The notes beneath the pieces were generated by a model. That model did not search any database. It was not told where the DNA came from and saw only the letters and a list, made by a program, of their open reading frames with translations. Shown in pieces: positions 24,614 to 33,210 of a DNA stretch of 64,000 nucleotides. How positions within the stretch are numbered: position 1 is the stretch's first letter; the number at the start of each line of letters is the position of its first letter. Source of the stretch: Evansella vedderi (lineage in GTDB: Bacteria; Bacillota; Bacilli; Bacillales; Salisediminibacteriaceae); assembly GCF_030813435.1 (NCBI RefSeq), contig NZ_JAUSUG010000002.1, positions 310,001-374,000 of the forward strand. The letters are read 5' to 3'. A program made the position numbers and the translations under genes.

Positions 24614-25117
24614 ATGTTAAGTAAAGAGCTTGTTAAAGGTTTAAATGATCAAATGAACTTTGAATTTTATTCCGCGCAGGCATATTTGGCTACTGCAGCT
24701 TATTGTTCCCACGAAAGCCTTGATGGCTTCGCAAACTTTTTTTTGGCACAGGCAGAAGAGGAACGCTTTCACGCAATGAAGTTCTATAATTTCATCAATG
24801 ATATGGGGGAAAAAGCGGAGGTTACTGGAATACCAAATCCGAACAATGAGTTCGCTTCCGTATTAGATGCTTTCGAAAAATCCCTTGCCCACGAAAAGGA
24901 TGTTACCCAACGAATTTATAAGCTTTCCGACATGGCATTGGACCAACGGGAACACGCCACCATGACATTTTTGAAGTGGTTTATTGAGGAGCAGGTAGAG
25001 GAAGAAGCTTCTTTCGATAATATTATTCAAAAACTAAGAAGAATTGAAAACGACAGTAACGCCTTCTACATGCTAGAAAATGAACTGGGCAAACGAACTT
25101 TCACGCCTGGGGAATGA
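24614..25117 (+). CDS. Ferritin (non-haem)
   Basis: A cytosolic iron-storage protein of 167 residues. The four-helix ferroxidase ligands are visible: Glu in QMNFEFYSAQAY, the AEEERFHAMKFY helix with Glu/His, DQREHATMTFLKWFIEEQVEEE late in the chain. Length is that of bacterial FtnA. ATG 24614 follows AGGACAGGTG; a GTG nine bases upstream is less likely. A terminator follows. Confidence 0.93.
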   Translation: MLSKELVKGLNDQMNFEFYSAQAYLATAAYCSHESLDGFANFFLAQAEEERFHAMKFYNFINDMGEKAEVTGIPNPNNEFASVLDAFEKSLAHEKDVTQRIYKLSDMALDQREHATMTFLKWFIEEQVEEEASFDNIIQKLRRIENDSNAFYMLENELGKRTFTPGE

Positions 25118-25136
25118 TTTTTGAGAAAATGAATTT

Positions 25137-25158
25137 GGGACGGTTACCTAGCCGTCCC
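25137..25158 (+). terminator. Ferritin terminator
   Basis: GGGACGG, loop TTACCTAG in part, CCGTCCC, then TTTTCTTT, 20 bp after the ferritin stop and just before the convergent WYL gene end. Confidence 0.85.
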
Positions 25159-25164
25159 TTTTCT

Positions 25165-26160
25165 TTATGAATGATATCTGTTATATAGTTTTTCCGATTC
25201 TTCTTTCATTCGTTCTACCAAAAATGGTGGGGTAAGTACCTTCGCATCACAGCCCCAGGTTAGGAGCCATCTTACTAATCCATCGCTTATAACTGCCGTT
25301 GTGGAGAGGCGAAATGTCCCTTCCTCTGTTGGGCGAATACTCGCTTCCCTGCCAAACCGATCGATAACTACATTGATTAGATCCGCAGCAAACTCAATTT
25401 CTAAAATAGACTCCTCTCCCGCATACATATGAAAGAGCTTTTGAGTGTACTTTGTTGTATCAAAATTCGGATCAGGTAAAAATGTCCCCTCCGTAGATGA
25501 GATATTGCGCATCCGATCCACCCGGTAATGGCGGATTTCCTTCCGAGGAATATATTCCCCGATTAAATAATAGAAATCATTGTTCCACACAAGGGCGTAT
25601 GGTTTAACGTTATAAAAAGCTCCGTCCCGATTTAATACAAATTGCTTTGCCAAATTGTATTTCCCGTATTGAAAGGTGATTTCTTGCTGCTTTTGTATAG
25701 CAGTGTGTAACTCATGAATGATATGCTTCACCTTGTCATTCTCCGTTTTCGCACTGTCCGAGAGAATAATTCTATTTTCCAGCTGTTTCGCAAGGTTCTT
25801 ACTTGTCAAAGCCTGAATCTTCGTTACAAGCTTTTCCGTTTCCTTTTTTGTAATGAATTTTGCAGACGAAACAGCATCCACAAGTAGACGCAGTTCATGA
25901 ATCTCAAAGAGCCGATGCTGGTGGCTGTAATATTTCTCCACCCCTTCTTTTTCCTGATTCTCCGTCACATCAAACAACCTCGACTCTTCCAGTTCCCTCA
26001 AGTCATCACGAAGAGCCTTCCTACCAATATGCACACCATTCTCTTCGTAAAACTTGTCCAGTAACTCTTCCAATGAGAGCTCCGTATCTTCGTCTGTATA
26101 TTTCTTCAACAGGTCCTGAACCCGTAGCAAACGCTGTTTGTTGTTTAGTTTTTTTTCCAT
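25165..26160 (-). CDS. WYL-domain transcriptional regulator (YafY/PafC type)
   Basis: A protein of 331 residues. The N-terminal winged helix (NNKQRLLRVQDLLKKYTDED...LRDDLRELEESRLF) is followed by a linker helix and a WYL domain (KPYALVWNNDFYYLIGEY, RHYRVDRMRNI), then the WCX C-terminal part (LVRWLLTWGCDAKVLTPP). WYL proteins sense nucleic acids or small nucleotides and regulate nearby or stress genes. No obvious target; it lies beyond the terminator of the sugar ABC operon. Confidence 0.9.
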   Translation of the reverse strand: MEKKLNNKQRLLRVQDLLKKYTDEDTELSLEELLDKFYEENGVHIGRKALRDDLRELEESRLFDVTENQEKEGVEKYYSHQHRLFEIHELRLLVDAVSSAKFITKKETEKLVTKIQALTSKNLAKQLENRIILSDSAKTENDKVKHIIHELHTAIQKQQEITFQYGKYNLAKQFVLNRDGAFYNVKPYALVWNNDFYYLIGEYIPRKEIRHYRVDRMRNISSTEGTFLPDPNFDTTKYTQKLFHMYAGEESILEIEFAADLINVVIDRFGREASIRPTEEGTFRLSTTAVISDGLVRWLLTWGCDAKVLTPPFLVERMKEESEKLYNRYHS

Positions 26161-26272
26161 AGTTAGATGGTCCCCTTCCGAAGCGTTGGATGAACAGTTA
26201 GTATGGAACTTCTTCTACATTGACTTGGAAATTCCTTCAAAATTCGTTGAGAAGTGCTTCATAACTATTTTC

Positions 26273-26376
26273 TGAAACGCGTCCTGAGCCTCAATTGGTG
26301 ATTACCTGTTTCATAGACCTTCCATGAAACACGTATGCACCCTCAACCAACGATTACCTGTTCCATCCAAACCTCC
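26273..26376. repeat. 52-bp tandem repeat, two units (locus 1)
   Basis: TGAAACGCG at 26273 and TGAAACACG at 26325 start two 52-bp units, each with TCAAxxxxxGATTACCTGTT in the second half. The same unit occurs at 37492 and 60279. The remainder of 26161-26430 shows no gene. Confidence 0.75.
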
Positions 26377-26430
26377 CCTCACACAAAAATTCCCAATAGT
26401 GTAAGTGAAAAGGATTACTACCGAAACCAC

Positions 26431-26460
26431 AAAAAAGAGGATAGCTCCAAAACTATCCTC
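26431..26460 (-). terminator. Terminator of the sugar ABC operon
   Basis: On the minus strand GAGGATAG, loop, CTATCCTC and then TTTTTT, 62 bp after the last permease gene. Confidence 0.85.
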
Positions 26461-26521
26461 CATACCGCAAACATTTTATTTTTTGAGAGGTGGTATTTGC
26501 ACGCAATCTCTCTAATAGTCT

Positions 26522-27346
26522 TTACCCTTTCACTGAACCCGCAAGGAGACCCCGCACAAAATACTTCCCAACCAAAATATAGATTAATAGTGTTGGAAGT
26601 GCTGCTAATAAGGCTCCGGCCATTTGTACATTCCAATGAACAATTTGGCTTCCCGATAGATTTTGAAGGGCAACCATCACTGGCTGTGAGCCTGAACTTG
26701 TGATACTAACGGCAAATAGGAACTCGTTCCATATATTTGTAAACTGCCAAATGCAAACAACCACAAAGCCCGATATAGATAACGGGAACATGACGTAACG
26801 GTAAATTCCCAAGAACCCTGCGCCGTCGATCTTCGCTGCTTCCAATAATTCCGTCGGGATGTTGGCATAAAAGTTCCTAAATATCAACGTAGTAATGGGT
26901 ATCCCATATACGACGTGCACTAAGATTAACCCTGGAATGGAATTATACAACCCAATGCTTTGTAAAAACTGAATCAACGGAATGAGAATACTTTGATAAG
27001 GAATAAACATTCCAAATAATATTGCTGTAAAAATCCAGTCAGATCCTTTAAACTTCCACTTGGAAATGACATAACCGTTTAAGGAACCTAACAACGCTGA
27101 AATCAATGTTGCTGGAACAACTAGATAAATAGTATTTAACAAATTCGGATATAATCGTTCAAAAGCATACCCATAGGCCTCAAAGGATACGGTAGATGGG
27201 AGTTCCCACATTCGATCAAGGGAAACCTCTGCTAAAGGTTTGACACTCGTGATTAACATGACATATATCGGCATTAGAAAGAAGATGGTCATCATTGCCA
27301 GGATCAAATAAACCAATACTCTACCCAGTCTAATTTTTTTCAACAT
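26522..27346 (-). CDS. Carbohydrate ABC transporter permease (MalG type)
   Basis: An inner-membrane protein of 274 residues with six predicted segments. It has the EAA loop near residue 180 (ELLEAAKIDGAGFLGIYRYVMFPLSISG) that docks to the shared ATPase, and the family ending LLAGSVKG. The first segment follows a basic N-terminus. Its start lies one base after the end of the MalF-type gene. The sugar is not determined; context (GH3, YesMN) suggests a glucoside or oligosaccharide. No ATPase gene is nearby, so a common MsmX-like ATPase is expected. Confidence 0.92.
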   Translation of the reverse strand: MLKKIRLGRVLVYLILAMMTIFFLMPIYVMLITSVKPLAEVSLDRMWELPSTVSFEAYGYAFERLYPNLLNTIYLVVPATLISALLGSLNGYVISKWKFKGSDWIFTAILFGMFIPYQSILIPLIQFLQSIGLYNSIPGLILVHVVYGIPITTLIFRNFYANIPTELLEAAKIDGAGFLGIYRYVMFPLSISGFVVVCIWQFTNIWNEFLFAVSITSSGSQPVMVALQNLSGSQIVHWNVQMAGALLAALPTLLIYILVGKYFVRGLLAGSVKG

Positions 27347-28270
27347 CTAGGAATCCCCCTTCCTGCTCACGATTAGATACGGCACAATCACCACAGCCAC
27401 TAACAGTAGCATGATCATGGCAATCGCTGCACCGTGTCCAAAGAAATTACCACGGAAGGTCGTTTCGAACATGTAAACCCCTGGTACATCTGTGACGAAG
27501 TTGGACCCTGATCCTGTCATTGCATAGATTAAATCAAATATCTTCAAAGAGATATGGCCCATGATGATGATAATACTAACGGTAATGGGCATGAGTATTG
27601 GAAAAATCACTTTGCGGTAGATTTGAAATTCTGTTGCCCCGTCCACTCGTGCTGCTTCCTTTACCTCTTCCGGAATAGCCCTCAAACCTGCCAAATACAT
27701 AGCTAATGAAAAACCTGTCATCTGCCATACAGCAGCAATAACTACGGACAGTAAAGCGATTGGAATACCAAATTGAATTTGTCCTAAGGGAAAGCTGAAT
27801 AATATGGTCGTATCAATATACCACCTCGGTACGCTTTCGAAGCCTAAGGATGCTAGTAATAGATTCACTCCAGTACTAGGGTTTAATAACCATTGCCATA
27901 CAACACCTGTAACAACAAAGGATAATGCCATTGGAAATAAGAAAATATTACGGAAAAAGGATTCCCCTTTAATATTAGAATCTATAAAAGTGGCTAAAAA
28001 GAACCCTAACCCTAATACACCGATGATAAAAAACAAGGTAAAGAATAGCGTATTACGCATACCAGATTGGAATCTGTAATCGTTGAACAAGAACAAATAG
28101 TTTTTTAAGCCGGCAAAGGATAAATCAGGTGTTAGTGTATTCCAATTAGAGAAGGACACATATCCCGTCCAACTAATAAACCCATAAACAAAAATACCAA
28201 TGGCCACAATGGATGGCAGTATAAACAGTACTGGAAGTAATTTATCTGAAGACACTTTACTAAGATTCAA
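27347..28270 (-). CDS. Carbohydrate ABC transporter permease (MalF type)
   Basis: A membrane protein of 307 residues, six main transmembrane segments. The EAA loop reads IPEEVKEAARVDGATEFQIYRKVIFPIL (about 195-222). It precedes and abuts the MalG-type gene. Between it and the binding-protein gene are 225 bp carrying a GC-rich repeat fragment and a stable hairpin, which may lower expression relative to the binding protein. Confidence 0.92.
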   Translation of the reverse strand: MNLSKVSSDKLLPVLFILPSIVAIGIFVYGFISWTGYVSFSNWNTLTPDLSFAGLKNYLFLFNDYRFQSGMRNTLFFTLFFIIGVLGLGFFLATFIDSNIKGESFFRNIFLFPMALSFVVTGVVWQWLLNPSTGVNLLLASLGFESVPRWYIDTTILFSFPLGQIQFGIPIALLSVVIAAVWQMTGFSLAMYLAGLRAIPEEVKEAARVDGATEFQIYRKVIFPILMPITVSIIIIMGHISLKIFDLIYAMTGSGSNFVTDVPGVYMFETTFRGNFFGHGAAIAMIMLLLVAVVIVPYLIVSRKGDS

Positions 28271-28338
28271 CGCACATTACCCCCTACACCAACATAATTA
28301 AACAATAGTAAATGCAAACTTTGTTGCTTTATTGAAGA

Positions 28339-28380
28339 GCTTGGTGAAGCGGAAAGCGTCCGCCTGTAGCGTATCCAAGC
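28339..28380. repeat. Short GC-rich foldback fragment inside the ABC operon
   Basis: GCTTGG and CCAAGC close a foldback containing AGCGGAAAGCGTCCGCCTGTAGCG, matching the edge of the GC-rich family (compare 2090-2100 and 46,205-46,220). Confidence 0.55.
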
Positions 28381-28439
28381 CAAATTAAGTTCTACGTTAA
28401 ATGCAATCTTTTAAAAGTAACCTTGTAAATAAAAGGAAG

Positions 28440-28466
28440 GGTGGTAGCTATTCGTGATCTACCACC
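28440..28466 (-). promoter_or_regulatory. Intercistronic hairpin between binding protein and permeases
   Basis: GGTGGTAG and CTACCACC form an 8-bp stem with no T-run after it. Such hairpins often stabilise the upstream binding-protein message and allow partial read-through; it could also be a weak terminator. Confidence 0.5.
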
Positions 28467-28495
28467 GCTTACCATCTTCATATTAACTACCACTA

Positions 28496-29845
28496 TTACT
28501 GAATATTTTGTTCTGCTGCTGTTTGTAGTGCTTGCACCAGCTGATCAACATTTCCTGAAGCAACAAATATATTTACTGCTTGGTCTGCTTGGGAGACAAA
28601 TCCTGCAGGAGCTGCAGAGTTGTGCGCCAAGCTAGGAGTTAATACCGCTTCCCTAAAGTCTTCAATTGTTTGTTGGCCGTAGGCGTTGTACTTGCTTACA
28701 TCTGCATCCACACGTGCAGGAATGGATCCCTTTAATGGGTTGAATACATCCTGACCTTCAACAGATCCTAATACTCTCAAGAAGTCTTTTACGATCTCAG
28801 GATTTTCCACGTCTTTCGGTAATCCGAAGTTATCCGTTACAACCATGAATTTTCCTGTGGTGTTCGGTGTTGGTACAAATCCAAAGTCCACGTTCGGCTC
28901 TAGCTCTAAGTCTGTGGCAAAGTATCCTGCAGCCCAGTCACCCATAATGTTCATAGCTGCATTCCCTTGGGCAACCATTTGTGCAGCATCCTGCCAGTTT
29001 CGTGCTGCATGATCATCATTTACGTAAGTTAAGAACTTATGGAAGTGCTCAATGGCCTCTACAACCTCTGGTGAGTCAAAATCTAGGTCCCGTGTCCATA
29101 GAGCATTATATCCATCGGCACCTAAGCTTCCTAGTAGAATCGTTTCAAATAAGTGTAATGCAGTCCAGCTTTCACGGTCTCCAAGGGCAAGTGGCGTTAC
29201 ACCAGCTGCTTGAAGGGCATCCGCAACCTCATAGAATTCATCAAAGGTTGTAGGTGCTTCTAAACCATGCTCTTCAAATATCTCCACATTATAGAAAAGA
29301 ACATTACTGCGGTGAATATTAACCGGTACGGAGTAAATTTCTTCATCGCTTGTTACCATATCAATTAAATCTTGTGGGAATTTATCGTGCCATCCTTCGG
29401 AATCATATAAATCTGTAATTGGCTCCATTCTACCTGCGGCTACCCAGCCAGTATTCAATGCTGCACCACCGTGGATTTGGAAGGTACCTGGAGGATCATT
29501 TCCTTGCATACGACTCGCTAATACAGCCTGGGCATTGGTCCCTGCACCACCAGCAACTGCTGCATTTACCACTTCAATATTCGGATGCTTCTCTTCGAAT
29601 AAGTCAATGAGGGCAAGTAATCCTGCTTCCTCCCCTGCTCCAGTCCACCAGCTGAAGATTTCTAGGGATCCTTCCTCTGCTGTGGCTTCACCATTATCTC
29701 CTGCTGCTTCCTCCTGACCATTGCTGTCGCCATTACCATTTTGATCGTCTCCAGTGGTCTCCTCTTCATCGGAGCCACAAGCTACCATAAACAATGCAAG
29801 AATAATAGATAAAATCGTTAACAAAGTAAATTTCTTGATTTTCAC
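28496..29845 (-). CDS. Sugar-binding lipoprotein of ABC transporter
   Basis: A protein of 449 residues. The signal peptide ends in a lipobox (ALFMVAC, Cys about 22), followed by an acidic Gly/Asn/Glu-rich linker that tethers the domain to the membrane. The mature part (LEIFSWWTGAGEEAGLLALIDLFEEKHP onward) is a family 1 sugar-binding protein; the pattern resembles glucose/mannose-type GtsA proteins, from memory. It is the first of three uptake genes. A consensus cre box lies 22 bp upstream of the start. Confidence 0.92.
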   Translation of the reverse strand: MKIKKFTLLTILSIILALFMVACGSDEEETTGDDQNGNGDSNGQEEAAGDNGEATAEEGSLEIFSWWTGAGEEAGLLALIDLFEEKHPNIEVVNAAVAGGAGTNAQAVLASRMQGNDPPGTFQIHGGAALNTGWVAAGRMEPITDLYDSEGWHDKFPQDLIDMVTSDEEIYSVPVNIHRSNVLFYNVEIFEEHGLEAPTTFDEFYEVADALQAAGVTPLALGDRESWTALHLFETILLGSLGADGYNALWTRDLDFDSPEVVEAIEHFHKFLTYVNDDHAARNWQDAAQMVAQGNAAMNIMGDWAAGYFATDLELEPNVDFGFVPTPNTTGKFMVVTDNFGLPKDVENPEIVKDFLRVLGSVEGQDVFNPLKGSIPARVDADVSKYNAYGQQTIEDFREAVLTPSLAHNSAAPAGFVSQADQAVNIFVASGNVDQLVQALQTAAEQNIQ

Positions 29846-29866
29846 TTTTTTATTCCCCCTTAGATT

Positions 29867-29880
29867 TGAAATCGTTTACA
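29867..29880 (-). promoter_or_regulatory. CcpA cre box before the binding-protein gene
   Basis: TGAAATCGTTTACA matches the cre consensus TGWAANCGNTNWCA at every defined position. It lies just upstream of the ribosome binding site, a position that gives roadblock repression by CcpA when preferred sugars are present. Confidence 0.78.
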
Positions 29881-29897
29881 ATTCAAATCTTAGCATG

Positions 29898-29921
29898 TAG
29901 AAACTACTAGAACGGTTTCTA
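29898..29921. promoter_or_regulatory. Operator-like palindrome upstream of the binding-protein gene
   Basis: TAGAAAC and GTTTCTA are 7-bp inverted arms separated by 10 bases. A candidate site for the adjacent YesN-type regulator or another sugar regulator; the assignment is inferred. Confidence 0.4.
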
Positions 29922-30026
29922 AATGCTTACTTTTTTTATCATCATCTAGACAAAATTACTCTATGTGAAAAGACTAACAACCCCGTCGCACTCACTAGTA
30001 CTTTTTTACGTTTCCTCTGGATTTTT

Positions 30027-31601
30027 TTAACCTTTTATGGTCACTTGATCCCGGTATTGGGAAGGGGGAATGGATTCACTCTTTTTAAACACCCTGCTAA
30101 AGTAATTAGGATCCCGGTAGCCGACTTCAAAACAAATCTCCTTTAAGCTCATGTCCGTAGTGGTCAACAACCTTTTTGCTTCACCGATTCTTACTTGTGT
30201 CAAGTAATCGATGAAATTAATTCCAGCGTGGTTTTTAAATAGCTTACTAAAATAGGTAGGGCTTAAATTGATTTCCTTTGCCACAAATTCCAGTGTTAAA
30301 TCTTTCTTATAGTTCTGGGAAATATAAGCTTTCCCTTTTCTGAAGAAGTCCTCACTATTTTGGGAAGACTCATGGGTTACTTCCTCCATGATTTCCTTCA
30401 GGCGAAAGAGCGCCTCCTCCCTTAACTGTTCTACGTTCTCTACCGTAGGGTAATAAGCTAAATCGTTCACATAACTAAGTTCAGATACACGTGTAATAAC
30501 AATAAAAAGCTCCGTCACATACTTTTTCAATTGCTCAAGTTCCCCAGCAAAATGAGTATGCATTCGAGTAAAAATGGAATCAAATAACTGAACAACATTA
30601 CTATAGTTACCGCTGTATAAAGCTTGCAGCAATTGTTTTTCCAGCTCTACAGGAATTGTCCCTTCCTTCACATCCCCAATCAAATCTTGATAAAACCGAA
30701 TTTTCCCTTTATATTCCCGGTCCCTTAAGGCAATGATTCCTTCATGGTAAGACTTTTTTAACCCATCCATAGACCGATATGGTTGACCTGCTCCAGCAAA
30801 GAGTTCCAATTCCTTACATTCCCCTTGGGCTGACATTGTTTGGAAGGTGTCCTTAATAAGATGAATGACCTTATTTCGAAGACTAGTAGATTGTTTCTCC
30901 TCATCGTTCATGACAAAAACAGGTATATGCTGGTTGATCATGGGTCCAACGATACACTCTATTTGTTTTTTCACTAGATTTTTTATCGTTTTGTAACAAT
31001 GTTTTTTATGGGAATCGGATAATGTCAGTCCTTCAACAGAAGAAATATGAATGACCACACACATCCCTTCTATTATTTGAATATTTAGGAGCCTGTTCAA
31101 TTCCTCTAGGGAAAAATCTTGATGCTGATTATGAATTAACGTAGACACCCACTCCACTTCTGCCAAAGTATTAATATGGCCCAGTTGATCCTTTAGCTTC
31201 AACGTTTCTAATCGTTCCCTTTTTTCCTCGTCCTTCTGTCTGCAAATCCTTTGGAACGTTTCCCGCAATTCCTGACGCTTATATGGTTTTAATAGATAAT
31301 CATTTACATGAAGCTTTATAGCCTTTTTAGCATAGTTAAAAGAATCAAAGGCAGACATAATTACAAAAGTAGCACCGGGACTCAGTTTCTTTATTTCTTC
31401 TATCGTTTGTAACCCGTCAATCCCAGGCATTTTTATATCCATTGTTATAAAGTCAGGTTGATATTGTTCTGCCATTTCAATGGCTTTCCGTCCGTTCTCC
31501 GCTTCCCCAACCACTTCTATATTCGGAAACATTTTGGAGACCATAACGCGCAGTGCTTGCCTCTCCATGTGTTCATCGTCTACGATCAAAAGCTTATACA
31601 T
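30027..31601 (-). CDS. YesN-type response regulator with AraC output domain
   Basis: A protein of 524 residues. The receiver domain (LLIVDDEHMERQ, MDIKMPGIDG with phospho-acceptor Asp55, LKPYKR) occupies 1-125. A long middle region follows, then a C-terminal AraC HTH pair (LTLEFVAKEINLSPTYFSKLFKNHAGINFIDYL; SLKEICFEVGYRDPNYFSRVFKK). It overlaps the end of the kinase gene by 8 bp. It likely activates the ABC operon just downstream and perhaps the GH3 gene upstream. Confidence 0.94.
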   Translation of the reverse strand: MYKLLIVDDEHMERQALRVMVSKMFPNIEVVGEAENGRKAIEMAEQYQPDFITMDIKMPGIDGLQTIEEIKKLSPGATFVIMSAFDSFNYAKKAIKLHVNDYLLKPYKRQELRETFQRICRQKDEEKRERLETLKLKDQLGHINTLAEVEWVSTLIHNQHQDFSLEELNRLLNIQIIEGMCVVIHISSVEGLTLSDSHKKHCYKTIKNLVKKQIECIVGPMINQHIPVFVMNDEEKQSTSLRNKVIHLIKDTFQTMSAQGECKELELFAGAGQPYRSMDGLKKSYHEGIIALRDREYKGKIRFYQDLIGDVKEGTIPVELEKQLLQALYSGNYSNVVQLFDSIFTRMHTHFAGELEQLKKYVTELFIVITRVSELSYVNDLAYYPTVENVEQLREEALFRLKEIMEEVTHESSQNSEDFFRKGKAYISQNYKKDLTLEFVAKEINLSPTYFSKLFKNHAGINFIDYLTQVRIGEAKRLLTTTDMSLKEICFEVGYRDPNYFSRVFKKSESIPPSQYRDQVTIKG

Positions 31602-33087
31602 TCACGACCACCTCTTTACTCACGAAATTATGTTTTGGCAAATTTAACGTTATTTTTGTACCTTTACCAAGGTTGGACTCAATCTCCATTATCCCATCGC
31701 TTTCATAAAGGAGGGCCAATCGTTTATATACATTGGACATGCCGATACGGGTCGTATCCCCATGATGATTAGATATATTTCCCTGTTCCATTTCCTCTTT
31801 AATCCGCTTCAAGCACGTTTCGTCCATCCCTTCACCATTATCGGTCACGACCACTTGTACATGAGTTCCAGTATCTTCAACTATGATGACAATCCGTCCC
31901 CCTTCTTCCATGGTATCAACACCGTGGATAAAAGCATTCTCCACTAACGGCTGCAACGTTAACAGTGGAATGGGGATATCTAGTTGGGAAGTAGAAATAT
32001 CCATATCAAAAGCGATCCGATTACCGAAACGACTTTTTTGAATACATATATACTCTCGTACATTATTTAACTCATCCTCTAATGTCACCGGCTTGTCAAT
32101 TTTCTTAAGGTTATAGCGGAGGAGTTTAGAAATGGAGACGATCAGCTCGCTGGACTCCTCGGCTCCCTCAATATAAGCCATTTTCGAAACGGTATTTAAC
32201 GTATTAAATAAAAAGTGCGGGTTAATTTGGTTTTGCAATGTCTTTAATTCCATTTCCTTCAATAAATGAGTCGTTTCCATATTTTTGATCTTCTGTTCCT
32301 TTAGTTGTGACTCCAATTCCGCCCGATGCTTCATTTCCTTTATTAGCTGATGGATACTATTTTTCATCGTGTTAAATGTCCTTGCCAAAACTCCCATTTC
32401 ATCCCTTGTAACGGGAATATCTTTTAAATCAAAATTCCCAGCGGAAAGCTCCTTCGATTGCTTGACGAGTACCTCAATAGGATCCGTAATTCTTTGGTAA
32501 AAAATCGAGCCGATGACGAGACACCCTAGTAAAATAAGAGTAGCCGCTCCTAATGCAATGGATAAATTATATTGATTTTGCAGTAGCAGATCATGATGAA
32601 ACTTATGATACTGTTCCAATTCATTGTTAATAAACATTAATGTCGTATCATTAATCCAAGTCGACACCTTTGTGGCATCATCCCGATATTGAAAGTACTG
32701 CATTGTTTCCCCTGCCCCATGGGCAAGATAGGCATTCTCCATCCTGTCAATTAAATAGGCCATCATATGATAATAGTTTTTACTCATGGAAACATCACTC
32801 TCAGGAGCAATGAGTTCATTAAACTCCTGCTGATGTGCCAAAAACTCTTCCTTGTAGTCTTCAAAGGTGTCAATTTTACTATCTGAAGGCACGAGAAAGT
32901 AATCATTAAACAAGTCGTGTAACTCATTGTTTACTTGAGAGATTTCATTCAATACTAAAAAACGTTGTAGAATATCGTCGTATTGGTTAACGGAGTTTTG
33001 ACTAATTTGATAAACGTAGATGGTTATAGAAGACATTAAAAGAATAAGTATTAAGAAAAAGGTCATGAGCTTTTTACGTATTTTCAT
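31594..33087 (-). CDS. YesM-type sensor histidine kinase
   Basis: A membrane kinase of 497 residues. One N-terminal segment (MTFFLILILLMSSITIYVY), an extracellular region of about 150 residues, a second segment (ALGAATLILLGCLVIGSIFY), a HAMP domain (RITDPIEVLVKQSKEL), then the His_kinase block LQNQINPHFLFNTLN with the phospho-His, and an HATPase domain (NAFIHGV, DNGEGMD, GIGMSNVYKRL). ATG 33087 was chosen because AAGGTGG precedes it. It pairs with the overlapping YesN gene and probably responds to an extracellular oligosaccharide. Confidence 0.94.
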   Translation of the reverse strand: MKIRKKLMTFFLILILLMSSITIYVYQISQNSVNQYDDILQRFLVLNEISQVNNELHDLFNDYFLVPSDSKIDTFEDYKEEFLAHQQEFNELIAPESDVSMSKNYYHMMAYLIDRMENAYLAHGAGETMQYFQYRDDATKVSTWINDTTLMFINNELEQYHKFHHDLLLQNQYNLSIALGAATLILLGCLVIGSIFYQRITDPIEVLVKQSKELSAGNFDLKDIPVTRDEMGVLARTFNTMKNSIHQLIKEMKHRAELESQLKEQKIKNMETTHLLKEMELKTLQNQINPHFLFNTLNTVSKMAYIEGAEESSELIVSISKLLRYNLKKIDKPVTLEDELNNVREYICIQKSRFGNRIAFDMDISTSQLDIPIPLLTLQPLVENAFIHGVDTMEEGGRIVIIVEDTGTHVQVVVTDNGEGMDETCLKRIKEEMEQGNISNHHGDTTRIGMSNVYKRLALLYESDGIMEIESNLGKGTKITLNLPKHNFVSKEVVVNV

Positions 33088-33176
33088 AGGGGCACCACCT
33101 TGTTTTTGCCAAAGGAGCATTTATGTATAAAGACATAATTCGCCAATAAAGTAATGAAGTCCTTTAATGAAGGGAA

Positions 33177-33202
33177 CCCCCTCTTTTGATATGAAGAGGG
33201 GG
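33177..33202 (-). terminator. Hairpin after the GH3 gene
   Basis: CCCCTCTT and AAGAGGGG form a stem 9 bp after the GH3 stop, without a strong T-run. Partial read-through into yesM is possible. Confidence 0.5.
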
Positions 33203-33210
33203 AATCCTAT